DNA of 64,000 nucleotides from UBA11612 sp964475755 (GCA_964475755.1 CAYYXR010000010.1:1-64000), one strand, 5' to 3'; counted from the first letter of the stretch, positions 8,555 through 17,879 are shown. Notes: generated by a model not told the origin, from the sequence alone. A program made the numbers and translations.

Positions 8555-9724
8555 ATGGATTTCAAACTCACTGACGAACAAGAAGCAATCCGCGAAACCA
8601 TCGCCGGCATCTGCAGCAAGTTCGACGACGCCTATTGGCTCAAGAAGGATAAGGAAGGGGGCTTCCCCAACGATTTTTACGACGCCTTTGCAAAAGACGG
8701 CTGGCTCGGCATCTGCATTCCCGAGGAATACGGCGGCTCGGGTCTGGGTATCACCGAGGCCTGCATTATGGAGCAAGCCATTTCCGAAAGCGGCGCGGGC
8801 ATGTCCGGCGCTTCGTCGGTGCACATTAATGTGTTCGGCCTTAACCCGGTTGTTGTTTTCGCCAACGACGAGCAGCGCAAACGTATGTTGCCGCCCATCG
8901 CCAAGGGCGAAGTGAAGGCGTGCTTCGGCGTCACCGAGCCCAATACCGGCCTCAACACGACCCAATTGAAAACCCGCGCTGTCAAAAAAGGCGATAAGTA
9001 TGTCGTCGATGGCCAGAAGGTGTGGATCTCCACCGCGCAAGTCGCCGACAAAATTCTATTGCTCGCACGCACCACACCGCTTGAAGAAGTCAAAAATCCG
9101 GTGGACGGTCTCAGCTTGTTTTACACGGACCTCGACCGCGGCGGGCGCACCTCGGTGCGCGTGATCGACAAGATGGGCCGCAAGCCCGTGGACTCGAACG
9201 AGCTGTTCTTCGACGGCCTCGAGGTGCCGGAGGAAGACCGCATCGGCGAAGAGGGCAAGGGCTTCCGCTATATCATGCACGGCCTCAACCCGGAGCGCGC
9301 GCTGCTCGGCGCCGCCGCGGTTGGTTTGGGTTTCGCCGCGCTGAATAAAGCGACCAACTACGCCAAGGAACGCGTTGTCTTTAACCGTCCTATCGGGAAG
9401 AACCAGGGCGTGCAGCATCCGCTTGCGAAAAGTTGGATGCAGCTCGAGGCCGCACGCCTCATGGTGATGCATGCTGCCTGGCAATACGACAACGGCCTGC
9501 CTTGCGGCGCGGCATCGAACGCAGCCAAATATCTCGGTGCCGAAGCGGCGCGCGAAGCCTGCCAGACGGCCATGATGACCCACGGCGGCTTTGGATATGC
9601 AAAAGAATATCATGTGGAACGCTACGTCCGGGAATCGTTCATTCCCTGGATCGCGCCTGTCGCGCCCAACATGATCCTTTGCTACATCGCGGAAAAAGTT
9701 TTGGGCTTGCCCAAATCCTACTAA
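8555..9724 (+). CDS. Acyl-CoA dehydrogenase
   Basis: 389 residues with the complete family architecture: N-terminal helical domain (about 1-120), middle beta domain with CFGVTEPNTG and KVWISTA (FAD and substrate contacts), and C-terminal helical domain with HGGFGYAKEYHVERY. The Glu in LNPERALLG is placed like the catalytic base of isovaleryl-CoA and related dehydrogenases; no Glu is seen at the alternative C-terminal position. It oxidises an acyl-CoA to the enoyl-CoA, passing electrons to ETF. It is tightly linked to the CaiB-type gene and convergent with the IclR regulator, whose stop is 21 bases away. Confidence 0.92.
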   Translation: MDFKLTDEQEAIRETIAGICSKFDDAYWLKKDKEGGFPNDFYDAFAKDGWLGICIPEEYGGSGLGITEACIMEQAISESGAGMSGASSVHINVFGLNPVVVFANDEQRKRMLPPIAKGEVKACFGVTEPNTGLNTTQLKTRAVKKGDKYVVDGQKVWISTAQVADKILLLARTTPLEEVKNPVDGLSLFYTDLDRGGRTSVRVIDKMGRKPVDSNELFFDGLEVPEEDRIGEEGKGFRYIMHGLNPERALLGAAAVGLGFAALNKATNYAKERVVFNRPIGKNQGVQHPLAKSWMQLEAARLMVMHAAWQYDNGLPCGAASNAAKYLGAEAAREACQTAMMTHGGFGYAKEYHVERYVRESFIPWIAPVAPNMILCYIAEKVLGLPKSY

Positions 9725-9745
9725 AGGCTGAATTCGAGCGGCGCG

Positions 9746-10486
9746 TTATTTGCCGGTGTTTGCGGCAAAGCGCGCCGTCGCATCCCGCAAGAGTTTTCCA
9801 AAATCGGTCATGCGGCTCTCGACGCGCGAGATGGGACCGCCCAACCCCAACGATAGCCGGCGTCCTTCGACGGCCAGGGGTACGGCGACGCCGGCGAGGT
9901 CGGCGGTGAATCCGTCCGCACTTTCGATCCATCCGCGTTTTGCACCTGCAAGAATATCCGCTTCCACCGACTGAATATCCATCAACGTGCGCGGGCGGTA
10001 TTTTTCGAACCGCACTTTCTTGAGAATGGAGGCGCGCTCGGCCGAGGAATACTGCATCAGGATCGCGCGTCCCGCGGCGGTGGCCTGAATGGGCAAGCGC
10101 TTTCCGATATGCGCAAAATACCGGATCACCGCATCCGGTTCGGCTACGTCCAGATAAACGACACTGGTGCCGGCCGGTGCAGCGATGGTCATGGTCTCCC
10201 CGGTTTTGTCACGCAAATCGCGCAGGAGTTTGTGCACGCTTGGCGGCAAGGGTTCGGCCTCGGCGATTTCACCGGCCACGGCCAGCCAGCGCGGCGTCGG
10301 GTAGTAGCCGCCGCGCGGAACCGGTTCGTACAGATACCCTCGGTCCACCAGTGTGCCGACAAGGTTGAATGTGCTTGAGCGTGGCCAGCCGAATTCCTGT
10401 GCGATTTCCGACAGTGTTGCCGGGCGTTTCTCGCGCGCGAAATATTCAAGCAGGCTCAAAACATTGGCGGCTTGTTTGACAAGCAT
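9746..10486 (-). CDS. IclR family transcriptional regulator
   Basis: 246 residues from the ATG at 10486, chosen because AAGGGGA lies 6-7 bases upstream; a TTG at 10510 would add eight residues. The N-terminal winged helix-turn-helix (about residues 5-65, LSEIAQEFGWPRSSTFNLVGTL) is followed by the IclR effector domain, including HIGKRLPIQATAAGRAIL and the C-terminal AVPL...LSLGLGGP. Effectors of this family are usually small organic acids or aromatic metabolites. Convergent with the acyl-CoA gene set, it may control it, but no operator was identified. Confidence 0.88.
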   Translation of the reverse strand: MLVKQAANVLSLLEYFAREKRPATLSEIAQEFGWPRSSTFNLVGTLVDRGYLYEPVPRGGYYPTPRWLAVAGEIAEAEPLPPSVHKLLRDLRDKTGETMTIAAPAGTSVVYLDVAEPDAVIRYFAHIGKRLPIQATAAGRAILMQYSSAERASILKKVRFEKYRPRTLMDIQSVEADILAGAKRGWIESADGFTADLAGVAVPLAVEGRRLSLGLGGPISRVESRMTDFGKLLRDATARFAANTGK

Positions 10487-10599
10487 GGATCGGTCCCCTT
10501 TTCGCGCCAATTGGCGCCCCCTGGGCCGGACCCTAGCACGGCTTGAACAGAAAATTCACTATCGTGAACATCTAGGTAGGAAATTGTTGCGGGGCATAA

Positions 10600-10816
10600 G
10601 GAGATCTGCCACGCGGCGATCGCAGCGAGGCTGCAATACTATGAATCGTCGGTTCGATGGGATTTGGAGTGATGGTGGAGCCGGCCACGCGGCGAGCGAA
10701 GCGAGGCCGCGAAAACTAAAGATTGCGCCGCTGGATTTGGGTGGTGGAGCCGGCCGCGCGGCGAGCGAAGCGAGGCGCAAATTAATAACTCGTCGGTTCG
10801 AAGCGATTTCGATGGG
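10600..10816 (-). repeat. Tandem repeats carrying the 3' end of tRNA-Ala
   Basis: This fills most of the 330-base gap between the IclR gene and the tRNA. Read on the minus strand after the tRNA, a unit of about 75 bases (10816-10742) and one of about 69 (10741-10673) each end in CCGGCTCCACCA, the last 12 bases of tRNA-Ala. A third, degenerate unit runs to about 10600. Every unit carries a variant of GCCTCGCTTCGCTCGCCGCG. The first and third also contain TCGAACCGACG, complementary to the tRNA T arm. The pattern resembles the rtT repeats after tyrT in E. coli. An open frame reading through it on the plus strand is a by-product. No gene or terminator is visible in 10487-10599. Confidence 0.75.
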
Positions 10817-10892
<76 letters not shown>

Positions 10893-11040
10893 TGACCCAT
10901 CATGTGAGGCGCCGCTGGTTGTGTTGGGCGGGCGGCGCCGGAAGGTGCGGGAAAGTAGGGGGTTCCCGCGGCCCCATCAAGTCCAAATGTACCTGTGCGA
11001 TTGCTTCGGCGAATAAGGCCGGAAGCGTTCACCGCGTCTC

Positions 11041-11346
11041 TTAGTCGCCGTCCTTTTCGACGACCACATCCACATCGTCGTCGTCTCCGAGATCGGACGT
11101 ATCCTCGATCACGTCCTCATCATCGTCGTCATCGACCATATCGTCCAAATCATCATCGTCTTTCTTGGGCGGCGCGGCTTTCTTCGGCTCGGGCGTTTCG
11201 ACCGGCCGGCGTGACGTTTTGAAAATAACCGGCCGCTCATTCGCGGTTCCGCACTTCGGGCAAACACCCGGGCTCTTATTCAAATCGTAAAATCGGGCCC
11301 CGCAACTTTCGCAGGTTAGTTTTACTCCAAGTTCCGCTTTAGCCAC
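11041..11346 (-). CDS. FYDLN-type acidic zinc-ribbon protein (TIGR02300-like)
   Basis: 101 residues. The N-terminal half holds a zinc ribbon of two CxxC knuckles (CESCGARFYDLN and CPKCG). A basic linker (KTSRRP, PEPKKAAPPKK) follows, and the last 40 residues are almost entirely Asp, Glu and Val. This matches the small alphaproteobacterial family named after its FYDLN motif and acidic tail; its function is not established. Zinc ribbon plus acidic tail suggests interaction with nucleic-acid machinery or basic proteins (inference). It lies directly upstream of tRNA-Ala on the same strand. Confidence 0.9.
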   Translation of the reverse strand: MAKAELGVKLTCESCGARFYDLNKSPGVCPKCGTANERPVIFKTSRRPVETPEPKKAAPPKKDDDDLDDMVDDDDDEDVIEDTSDLGDDDDVDVVVEKDGD

Positions 11347-11588
11347 CCTGACCTCCGTTGCTCGCCAGCACGCCTGCTATTTAAATTTTCGCTCACTTAA
11401 AGCTGCGGAATGCGCCGCCTTAGAACGCTCCGCCGGGTAAGACGGTAGTGTCCGGTCGCAGCGGCGGCAAGGCATTTGCCACTTTCCCGCCGCCCTGTCA
11501 AAACCTAATGCGCACCCGCCGTAGCTTTGGCGCGGGGGCCGTGCTATCAGGCCGCCGACCAGTGATTTTTGCGGAGTTCCATCGCCTG

Positions 11589-13004
11589 ATGCCTGCGTCT
11601 GAGCCTGTCAGCGAGACCGTGGACGGCGCCCCTGTGGCGGCGGTCTCTCAGCGTGCGCGGGCGCTGAAGGGCGAAACCACAGTCCCCGGCGACAAATCCA
11701 TTTCGCATCGCGCGCTGATTCTCGGCACATTGGCCACCGGTGAAACCACAATCGACGGGTTGCTCACTGGTGAAGATGTGCTGCGCACCGCGGCGGCCAT
11801 GTCTGCACTCGGCGCCGAAATCCATGGATCGGAGGGTCCTGACAACGCTTCGCACTGGAAAGTGCGCGGGCGCGGCATCGGCGGATTGAGCGCGCCGTCC
11901 GATGTGATCGATCTGGGCAATTCCGGCACCGGCGCGCGGCTCATCGCAGGGGTGTTGTCGGCCTATCCGTTCACGTCGATCATCACCGGCGACGCCTCAC
12001 TCCGCAAACGGCCCATGGCGCGCGTGACCGACCCTCTCAGCCGAACCGGCGCGAAATTTGCGGGCGCCGCAGGCGGCAAATTACCCATGACCATCACCGG
12101 CACGCCGCTGCCGGTGCCCTTGAACTACGATAGCCCGGTGGCATCCGCTCAAGTGAAATCCGCGGTGCTTCTGGCCGGCCTGCACGCGCCGGGCGAAACA
12201 GTGGTGAGCGAACCGGCCGCCAGCCGCGATCATACCGAGCGCATGTTCAAATATTTCGGCGTGGATGTCGACGCAGGGCCGGCCTCATCGGATAACGGCG
12301 CGCGCTACAAAGTCCGCATCACAGGCCAGCCGGAACTTACCGGGCGTCACATCAACGTTCCCGGCGATCCATCATCCGCTGCGTTTGTAATTGTCGCCGC
12401 ACTGATTTTGCCGGGCTCGGAGATCACGTTGCGCAACGTTGGTTTGAATCCCTTGCGCACAGGTTTGTTCACGACCCTGGAAGAAATGGGCGCAAACATC
12501 ACTTACACTAATCGTCGCGACGAGGCCGGCGAGCCGGTCGCAGACATCACGGCGAAAGCATCAAATTTAAAGAGCATCGCCGTTCCGGCCGACCGCGCGC
12601 CTTCCATGATTGACGAGTATCCCATACTCGCCGTTGCCGCAGCCTGTGCGCATGGAGAAACACGCATGGATGGTCTGGCCGAACTTCGCGTGAAAGAAAG
12701 TGATCGTCTGACCGTCATGGAAAAAAGTTTAAACGCTTGCGGCGTCGATGCGCGTGTTGAAGGTGATACTCTTATTGTGCGAGGCGGCATCAAGGCCAAG
12801 GGTCCTGTCACCATCCCCGTCAATCTCGATCACCGCATCGCCATGTCGTTTCTCGTTCTCGGCATGGCCGCCGACCACCCCGTTGCCATCGACGACTCGT
12901 CGGCCATGGACACCAGTTATCCCGGCTTCATCGCCGCCATGAACCGACTCGGGGCCTGGATCGAGGCGGTGGACCCAGCAGACCTCCCGGAGCCCGCTGT
13001 ATGA
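11589..13004 (+). CDS. aroA: 3-phosphoshikimate 1-carboxyvinyltransferase (EPSP synthase)
   Basis: 471 residues from the ATG at 11589; the frame stays open upstream to a GTG at 11448, but that extension has no similarity to the family. It catalyses the sixth step of the shikimate pathway. Visible motifs: PGDKSISHRALILG (shikimate-3-phosphate binding), LGNSGTGARL, SLRKRPMARV, RDHTERM and DEYPILAVAAA...LRVKESDRL. The block pattern follows the CP4-like class II enzymes, but the residue matching CP4 Ala100 is Gly here (NSGTG). Its last four bases overlap cmk (ATGA), indicating translational coupling. Confidence 0.95.
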   Translation: MPASEPVSETVDGAPVAAVSQRARALKGETTVPGDKSISHRALILGTLATGETTIDGLLTGEDVLRTAAAMSALGAEIHGSEGPDNASHWKVRGRGIGGLSAPSDVIDLGNSGTGARLIAGVLSAYPFTSIITGDASLRKRPMARVTDPLSRTGAKFAGAAGGKLPMTITGTPLPVPLNYDSPVASAQVKSAVLLAGLHAPGETVVSEPAASRDHTERMFKYFGVDVDAGPASSDNGARYKVRITGQPELTGRHINVPGDPSSAAFVIVAALILPGSEITLRNVGLNPLRTGLFTTLEEMGANITYTNRRDEAGEPVADITAKASNLKSIAVPADRAPSMIDEYPILAVAAACAHGETRMDGLAELRVKESDRLTVMEKSLNACGVDARVEGDTLIVRGGIKAKGPVTIPVNLDHRIAMSFLVLGMAADHPVAIDDSSAMDTSYPGFIAAMNRLGAWIEAVDPADLPEPAV

Positions 13005-13642
13005 TTATCGCCATTGATGGACCCGCTGCGTCGGGCAAAGGCACTCTGGCCCGGCGTCTCGCCGAGGCCCTCAACCTCGCCTATTTGGATACCGGCTCCC
13101 TATACCGGGCCGTGGGTCTGTCGGTTATCCGTGCCGGCGGCGACCCCAGTCTCGAAGCCGATGCCGTCAAAGCAGCCCAAACTCTTGATTTATCAGAATT
13201 TTCGCCGGTTGATTTGCGCAGCGAGGATGCCGGCGTGGCCGCCTCCCAGGTGGCCTTCATCCCCGCCGTTCGGGCCGTGCTCCTCGATTTCCAGCGCCGT
13301 TTTGCCGCACATCCCCCAGAAGGCAAAGTCGGCGTCGTCATGGACGGGCGCGACATCGGCACGGTGGTCTGCCCGAATGCACCGGCCAAAATCTTCGTCA
13401 CCGCGGACCTGGATGAGCGGGTCCGGCGCCGGGTCAAAGAGTTGCGGGATAAGGGCGAAACCGTTATAGAGGCGCGCATTCGCGAAGATATGGAGGCCCG
13501 GGACGCCCGCGATAAAGACCGTAGCGTCTCACCGTTAATCCCAGCCGAAGACGCCTGGGAATTGGATACCTCCAAACTTGATGCCGACGCGGCGTTTGCG
13601 CAGGCCAAGGCATATGTCGAAGCGAAGATGCCGGCAAATTAG
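13001..13642 (+). CDS. cmk: Cytidylate kinase
   Basis: 213 residues. It phosphorylates CMP and dCMP with ATP. The P-loop is IDGPAASGKGTLA at the N-terminus, followed by LDTGSLYRAV, MDGRDIGTVV and RDARDKDRSVSPL, all hallmark CMP-kinase motifs. It overlaps aroA by 4 bases and precedes rpsA by 150 bases; aroA-cmk-rpsA is a widespread bacterial order. Confidence 0.96.
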   Translation: MIIAIDGPAASGKGTLARRLAEALNLAYLDTGSLYRAVGLSVIRAGGDPSLEADAVKAAQTLDLSEFSPVDLRSEDAGVAASQVAFIPAVRAVLLDFQRRFAAHPPEGKVGVVMDGRDIGTVVCPNAPAKIFVTADLDERVRRRVKELRDKGETVIEARIREDMEARDARDKDRSVSPLIPAEDAWELDTSKLDADAAFAQAKAYVEAKMPAN

Positions 13643-13791
13643 GTTTGATGCCAGCAGGGCCTGCCCGGTCCTTTTTCCAGGGTGTTTTGTGAGACCTCGT
13701 GCGGCAAATCCGGAATTCCCCGGACCCGTATGCAAAGACCGCCGGAACCAACCGGTCGGCCAGAAATAAAAATGAACCGAAAGGACACTTA

Positions 13792-15525
13792 ATGTCTGCA
13801 ACCGCAACCGCGGCAAAAGAGGATTTTGCCGCACTATTGGAAGAATCGCTCGGACAAGACGGAAATATCGAAGGCTCTGTTATTAAGGGCAGCATTGTCC
13901 GCATAGACGACGATCACGCTCTCGTCGATGTTGGCCTCAAATCCGAAGGCCGTATCCCCCTCAAAGAATTTGCCCGTAGCGGCCGCGATCACGGCCTGAA
14001 CGTCGGCGACAACGTCGACGTCTTTATCGAACGCTACGAAGACCGCGACGGTTTAATCGTTCTGTCGCGCGATAAAGCGCGCCGCGAAGAAGCTTGGAAC
14101 GCGTTGGAAGCACAGCACGGAAAGCAAAGCCGCGTCGAAGGCATCATTTTCGGCCGCGTCAAAGGCGGGTTTACCGTCGATCTCAATGGCGCCGTGGCGT
14201 TTTTGCCGGGCAGCCAGGTCGATATCCGCCCCGTGCGCGATATCACCCCGCTCATGGGTGCGCCGCAAGAGTTCCAAATTCTCAAAATGGACCGCGCCCG
14301 CGGCAACATCGTTGTCTCCCGCCGTGCCGTGCTTGAGGAAACCCGTGCACACGAGCGTTCGAAACTTATGGAGGATCTCTCCGAAGGTCAGGTGCTCGAC
14401 GGCGTGGTCAAGAACATCACCGACTACGGCGCGTTCGTCGATCTCGGCGGCGTCGACGGTCTGTTGCACGTCACCGACATTTCCTGGAAGCGCATTAACC
14501 ATCCGTCCGAGGCCCTGAACGTCGGCCAACAGGTCAAAGTGCAGGTCATTCGCTTTAACCAGGAAACCCAGCGCATCTCGCTGGGCATGAAGCAGCTTGA
14601 AGCTGATCCGTGGGAAGGTGTCGCGGCTAAGTACCCGGTCGGCACCAAGTTCAACGGCCGTGTGACCAACATCACCGACTACGGCGCGTTCGTCGAGCTG
14701 GAAGCCGGCGTCGAAGGTCTGGTCCACGTCTCCGAAATGAGCTGGACCAAAAAGAACGTTCACCCCGGCAAGATTGTCTCCACTTCGCAGGAAGTGGAAG
14801 TCATGGTGTTGGACGTCGATCCGGACAAGCGCCGCATTTCGCTCGGTCTCAAGCAGTGTGTCGACAATCCGTGGACCGCGTTCAAAGACAAGTTCACTCC
14901 CGGCACCGAAGTCGAAGGCGAAATTAAGAACATCACCGAATTCGGTCTGTTCATCGGTCTCGACGGCGAAATCGACGGCATGGTTCACCTGTCCGATCTG
15001 TCTTGGGAAGAAGAAGGCGAAGCCGCCCTCAAGAACTTCACCAAAGGCCAAGTGGTCAAAGCCAAGGTGCTTGACGTGGATATCGAGAAGGAACGTATTT
15101 CCCTCGGTATTAAGCAACTGACTGAAAATCCATTTGCCGCAGCTGCTGGTGATCTCAAGAAGGGTCAGGTTGTCACTTGCGTCATTACGGCGGTCCAGGA
15201 CAACGGCATCGAGGTGTCCGTCAACGACGCGCTTCAAGGCTTTATTAAGCGCAACGAATTGGCCAAGGAACGCTCCGAGCAACGCCCCGATCGTTTCGCC
15301 GTTGGCGAGAAAGTCGATGCGCGCATCACCGCGATCGATGCCAAGTCGCACAAGCTCACGCTGTCTATTAAGGCGCGCGAGGTTGAGGAAGAGAAGCAGG
15401 CTATGGCCGAATTCGGCTCCGCCGATTCCGGCGCTTCGTTGGGCGAAATCTTGGGCGCCGCGCTCAAGAAGAAGCAAAGCGAAAGCGGTCAGGACGACGG
15501 CGGCGAGGACGGCGAAAAGGAATAA
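13792..15525 (+). CDS. rpsA: 30S ribosomal protein S1
   Basis: 577 residues from the ATG at 13792, preceded by GAAAGGACAC; upstream codons in the same frame are ignored because they lack both a ribosome site and similarity. Six S1 RNA-binding repeats can be followed, the central ones marked by KNITDYGAFVDLGGVDGLLHVTDISW and near copies. The C-terminus is acidic (DDGGEDGEKE). S1 helps the ribosome bind and unfold mRNA. A strong terminator follows. Long antisense frames here are shadows. Confidence 0.97.
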   Translation: MSATATAAKEDFAALLEESLGQDGNIEGSVIKGSIVRIDDDHALVDVGLKSEGRIPLKEFARSGRDHGLNVGDNVDVFIERYEDRDGLIVLSRDKARREEAWNALEAQHGKQSRVEGIIFGRVKGGFTVDLNGAVAFLPGSQVDIRPVRDITPLMGAPQEFQILKMDRARGNIVVSRRAVLEETRAHERSKLMEDLSEGQVLDGVVKNITDYGAFVDLGGVDGLLHVTDISWKRINHPSEALNVGQQVKVQVIRFNQETQRISLGMKQLEADPWEGVAAKYPVGTKFNGRVTNITDYGAFVELEAGVEGLVHVSEMSWTKKNVHPGKIVSTSQEVEVMVLDVDPDKRRISLGLKQCVDNPWTAFKDKFTPGTEVEGEIKNITEFGLFIGLDGEIDGMVHLSDLSWEEEGEAALKNFTKGQVVKAKVLDVDIEKERISLGIKQLTENPFAAAAGDLKKGQVVTCVITAVQDNGIEVSVNDALQGFIKRNELAKERSEQRPDRFAVGEKVDARITAIDAKSHKLTLSIKAREVEEEKQAMAEFGSADSGASLGEILGAALKKKQSESGQDDGGEDGEKE

Positions 15526-15557
15526 GGCCGCTCCACAAGGGTTCAACCCGATATCAT

Positions 15558-15592
15558 AAACGCCCGCCGGGAATGCTCCGGCGGGCGTTTTT
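15558..15592 (+). terminator. Rho-independent terminator of rpsA
   Basis: Perfect 13-bp stem AAACGCCCGCCGG / CCGGCGGGCGTTT with a 7-base loop, followed by a T run, 32 bases past the rpsA stop. It ends the aroA-cmk-rpsA unit. Confidence 0.95.
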
Positions 15593-15728
15593 ATTGGGAT
15601 TTCCCTTAAAAACCATGTCTTTTGAGTGGCTTACCCTTGACTCTCTGGGGCGCGCAGCCCATGATTTTTTCCACAAGACGGGGCGCGCTCGCCTCAGCAC
15701 TCTTGGACCGGAAGGCGGGGACCTCCAG

Positions 15729-16010
15729 ATGACCAAGTCGGAACTGATCGCTCAAATTGCCGCGCGCAATCCGCATCTCTACCAGAGAGACGTCGAGCGC
15801 ATCGTCACATCCATCTTCGAGGAAATCTCCAAGGCTCTCGGCCGAGGCGACCGTGTGGAACTGCGCGGCTTCGGCGCGTTTTCGGTTAAAAATCGCGATG
15901 CGCGCGTCGGACGCAATCCCCGCACGGGTGAATCTGTTTCCGTCGACGAAAAGGCTGTGCCCTATTTCAAGACCGGCAAGCAACTGCGTGATCTTCTGAA
16001 CAACGCCTGA
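15729..16010 (+). CDS. ihfB: Integration host factor subunit beta
   Basis: 93 residues from the ATG at 15729 (MTKSELIAQIAARNP), the family's normal N-terminus; an in-frame extension to 15573 is spurious. The DNA-bending arm is marked by RNPRTGESV with the intercalating proline, and GRGDRVELRGFGAF is the core signature. IhfB pairs with IhfA to bend DNA in recombination and transcription. A possible promoter (TTGACT at 15637-15642, ATGATT 18 bases later) lies after the rpsA terminator, so ihfB probably starts a new unit. The signal-peptidase gene sppA, often found here, is absent. Confidence 0.95.
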   Translation: MTKSELIAQIAARNPHLYQRDVERIVTSIFEEISKALGRGDRVELRGFGAFSVKNRDARVGRNPRTGESVSVDEKAVPYFKTGKQLRDLLNNA

Positions 16011-16045
16011 TGCGCTAGCGCAGGCAATCTTCGGCCCGCATTTCC

Positions 16046-16345
16046 GTGAAATCCGTAAATACCGTTATCGCCGCCGTTGTCGCGATTTTCATTGTCCTGT
16101 TCGCGGTCTCGAACCGTGCTCAAGTGACGGTCCAGGTCTGGCCCTTGCCCTATCAGGTGTCCATGGGTCTTTACGCCGTCATCCTTTGGGCGGTGCTGAT
16201 CGGCTTTATTGCCGGGCTCATCGTGGCTTGGATTTTAGGGGCGGCCCGGCGCCGCGAAATGCGCGAAGTTCGCCGCAGGATCAAGGACCTGGAACAAAGC
16301 CTGACGACCCTGAAATGCACCCCGCCCAAGTCCGGCGGAGATTAA
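16046..16345 (+). CDS. LapA-domain (DUF1049) inner-membrane protein
   Basis: 99 residues starting at a GTG. Two membrane helices (about 5-22 and 42-66) are separated by a short loop with NRAQVTVQVWPLPYQ, the LapA/DUF1049 pattern, and end in a basic cytoplasmic coiled-coil stretch (RRREMREVRRRIKDLEQSL). In E. coli LapA works with LapB to regulate lipopolysaccharide synthesis; many alphaproteobacteria keep a LapA-like gene between ihfB and pyrF/trpF as here. Role assigned by family only. Confidence 0.85.
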   Translation: MKSVNTVIAAVVAIFIVLFAVSNRAQVTVQVWPLPYQVSMGLYAVILWAVLIGFIAGLIVAWILGAARRREMREVRRRIKDLEQSLTTLKCTPPKSGGD

Positions 16346-16405
16346 GCGCTGACATCCCCGGGCCCATTAGTGTTACATAGGGCCCGAGCCGAATTGGAAA
16401 CCCCC

Positions 16406-17161
16406 ATGACCGCACCAGACCGCCAACTGAAGACGCCCGTATTCTGCGCGCTGGACACGACCAGCCTCAGCCAAGCAACCGGTCTTGCGGCCAAAGTCGC
16501 CGACGCCATCGGCGGATTGAAACTCGGCCTTGAATTTTTCACCTCGCACGGCCCGAAGGGCGTGAAGCAAATTCAAAAAGCATCGGACCTGCCGATCTTT
16601 CTTGATCTGAAGCTGCACGATATTCCGAATACCGTCGCGGGTGCGGTGCGCTCTGTTGCGCCGCTGGGCGCCTATATGCTGACCGTTCACACCAACGGCG
16701 GCAAAGCGATGATGAAGGCGGCAGCCGAAGCCGCGGCCGAAGCCGCCTACGAAGTTGTCAAAGCGCGGCCTCTTTTGGTGGGTGTGACCGTTCTCACAAG
16801 CATGGATGATGAAGATCTCACTGAAACCGGTGTCTCCGGATCGGTCGTCGATCAAGTGCGCCGCCTGGCGGAGTTAGCGAAAAGCGCGGGGCTCGACGGC
16901 ATTGTCTGCAGTCCGCGCGAGGTTGCCATGCTGCGCAGCGATCTTGGCGATGGCTTCAAGCTCGTCACACCCGGCGTGCGCCCGGACTGGGCCTCGGCCG
17001 ACGATCAAAAGCGTGTCATGACTCCGCTCGAAGCGATGAGTTCTGGCGCGGATTATCTGGTGATCGGCCGCCCCATCACAGCGGCGAAAGATCCGGCGTC
17101 CGCCGCCGCGCGCATAGCTGCCGAACTCGCGCCCGTAGAGTCCTCCGCGGACGATTCATGA
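16406..17161 (+). CDS. pyrF: Orotidine 5'-phosphate decarboxylase
   Basis: 251 residues from the ATG at 16406. It converts OMP to UMP in pyrimidine synthesis. The catalytic Asp-Lys-x-x-Asp array is seen as DLKLHDIPNTV, with upstream LKLGLEFF and downstream VTPGVRP and DYLVIGRPI (phosphate grip). Its stop overlaps the trpF start (ATGA), an unusual pyrimidine-tryptophan coupling that is common in alphaproteobacteria. The Ala-rich segment AAAEAAAEAAYEV near residue 112 is a small expansion. Confidence 0.96.
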   Translation: MTAPDRQLKTPVFCALDTTSLSQATGLAAKVADAIGGLKLGLEFFTSHGPKGVKQIQKASDLPIFLDLKLHDIPNTVAGAVRSVAPLGAYMLTVHTNGGKAMMKAAAEAAAEAAYEVVKARPLLVGVTVLTSMDDEDLTETGVSGSVVDQVRRLAELAKSAGLDGIVCSPREVAMLRSDLGDGFKLVTPGVRPDWASADDQKRVMTPLEAMSSGADYLVIGRPITAAKDPASAAARIAAELAPVESSADDS

Positions 17162-17811
17162 AAACCAAAGTTAAGATATGCGGACTAACCGATGAGCGCG
17201 GCGTTGCTGCGGCCATCGACGGCGGCGCGGATTACATCGGGCTTAATTTTTTCCGCCGTTCACCGCGCTTTGTATCCATAGAAACCGCCGCCGAACTTGT
17301 CACGGCGCTACCGCGCAAGGTCATACCAGTGGGCTTGTTCGTCGATCCCACCCCGGCTGAACTTGCTAAGATTCTTGAACACGTCCGATTGGGGATGATC
17401 CAGTTGCACGGCAAGGAGACTCCTAAGCACATCGATGATATCCGCAAGGCCTATGGCTTGCCGGTGATGAAAGCGGTGGGTGTTTCCTCACTCCGCGACC
17501 TAAAAGCTGCGCTGGCCTACGAAGATCACGCCGATTGGCTGCTGTTCGACGCCAAACCGCCAAAGTCGGCAACCCGGCCCGGCGGCAATGCCGTCAGTTT
17601 CGACTGGGATCTCATGAAATCCTATGAAGGGTCTTTACCGTGGATGCTGGCAGGTGGCCTGACGTCCAGGAATGTGGCAAAGGCCATAAAGCAGTCCGGC
17701 GCCCGCGCGGTGGATGTGTCCTCTGGCGTTGAGACAAAACCCGGGGTCAAAAGCCCTGCCAAAATCCGCTCCTTTCTGAAGGCGGCCAAGGGCGCCAAAG
17801 CCGGCAAATAG
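17158..17811 (+). CDS. trpF: Phosphoribosylanthranilate isomerase
   Basis: 217 residues. It isomerises phosphoribosylanthranilate in tryptophan synthesis. The N-terminal VKICGLTDERGV carries the catalytic cysteine, GADYIGLNFF follows, and the C-terminal MLAGGLTSRNVAKAI and AVDVSSGVETKPGVK hold the catalytic Asp and the phosphate site. The C-terminus is Lys/Ala-rich. It overlaps pyrF by four bases and is separated from trpB by 133 bases containing possible leader hairpins. Confidence 0.97.
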   Translation: MKTKVKICGLTDERGVAAAIDGGADYIGLNFFRRSPRFVSIETAAELVTALPRKVIPVGLFVDPTPAELAKILEHVRLGMIQLHGKETPKHIDDIRKAYGLPVMKAVGVSSLRDLKAALAYEDHADWLLFDAKPPKSATRPGGNAVSFDWDLMKSYEGSLPWMLAGGLTSRNVAKAIKQSGARAVDVSSGVETKPGVKSPAKIRSFLKAAKGAKAGK

Positions 17812-17879
17812 CGCCTAACGCGTTGAATATTTGTTATTATTTGGAAGTTTCCGGATTCGCATTTAGATATAGCGGCGAT

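Noticed and set aside
14053..15546. 497-codon open frame antisense to rpsA
   Set aside because: It mirrors the S1 repeats and has no family character of its own.
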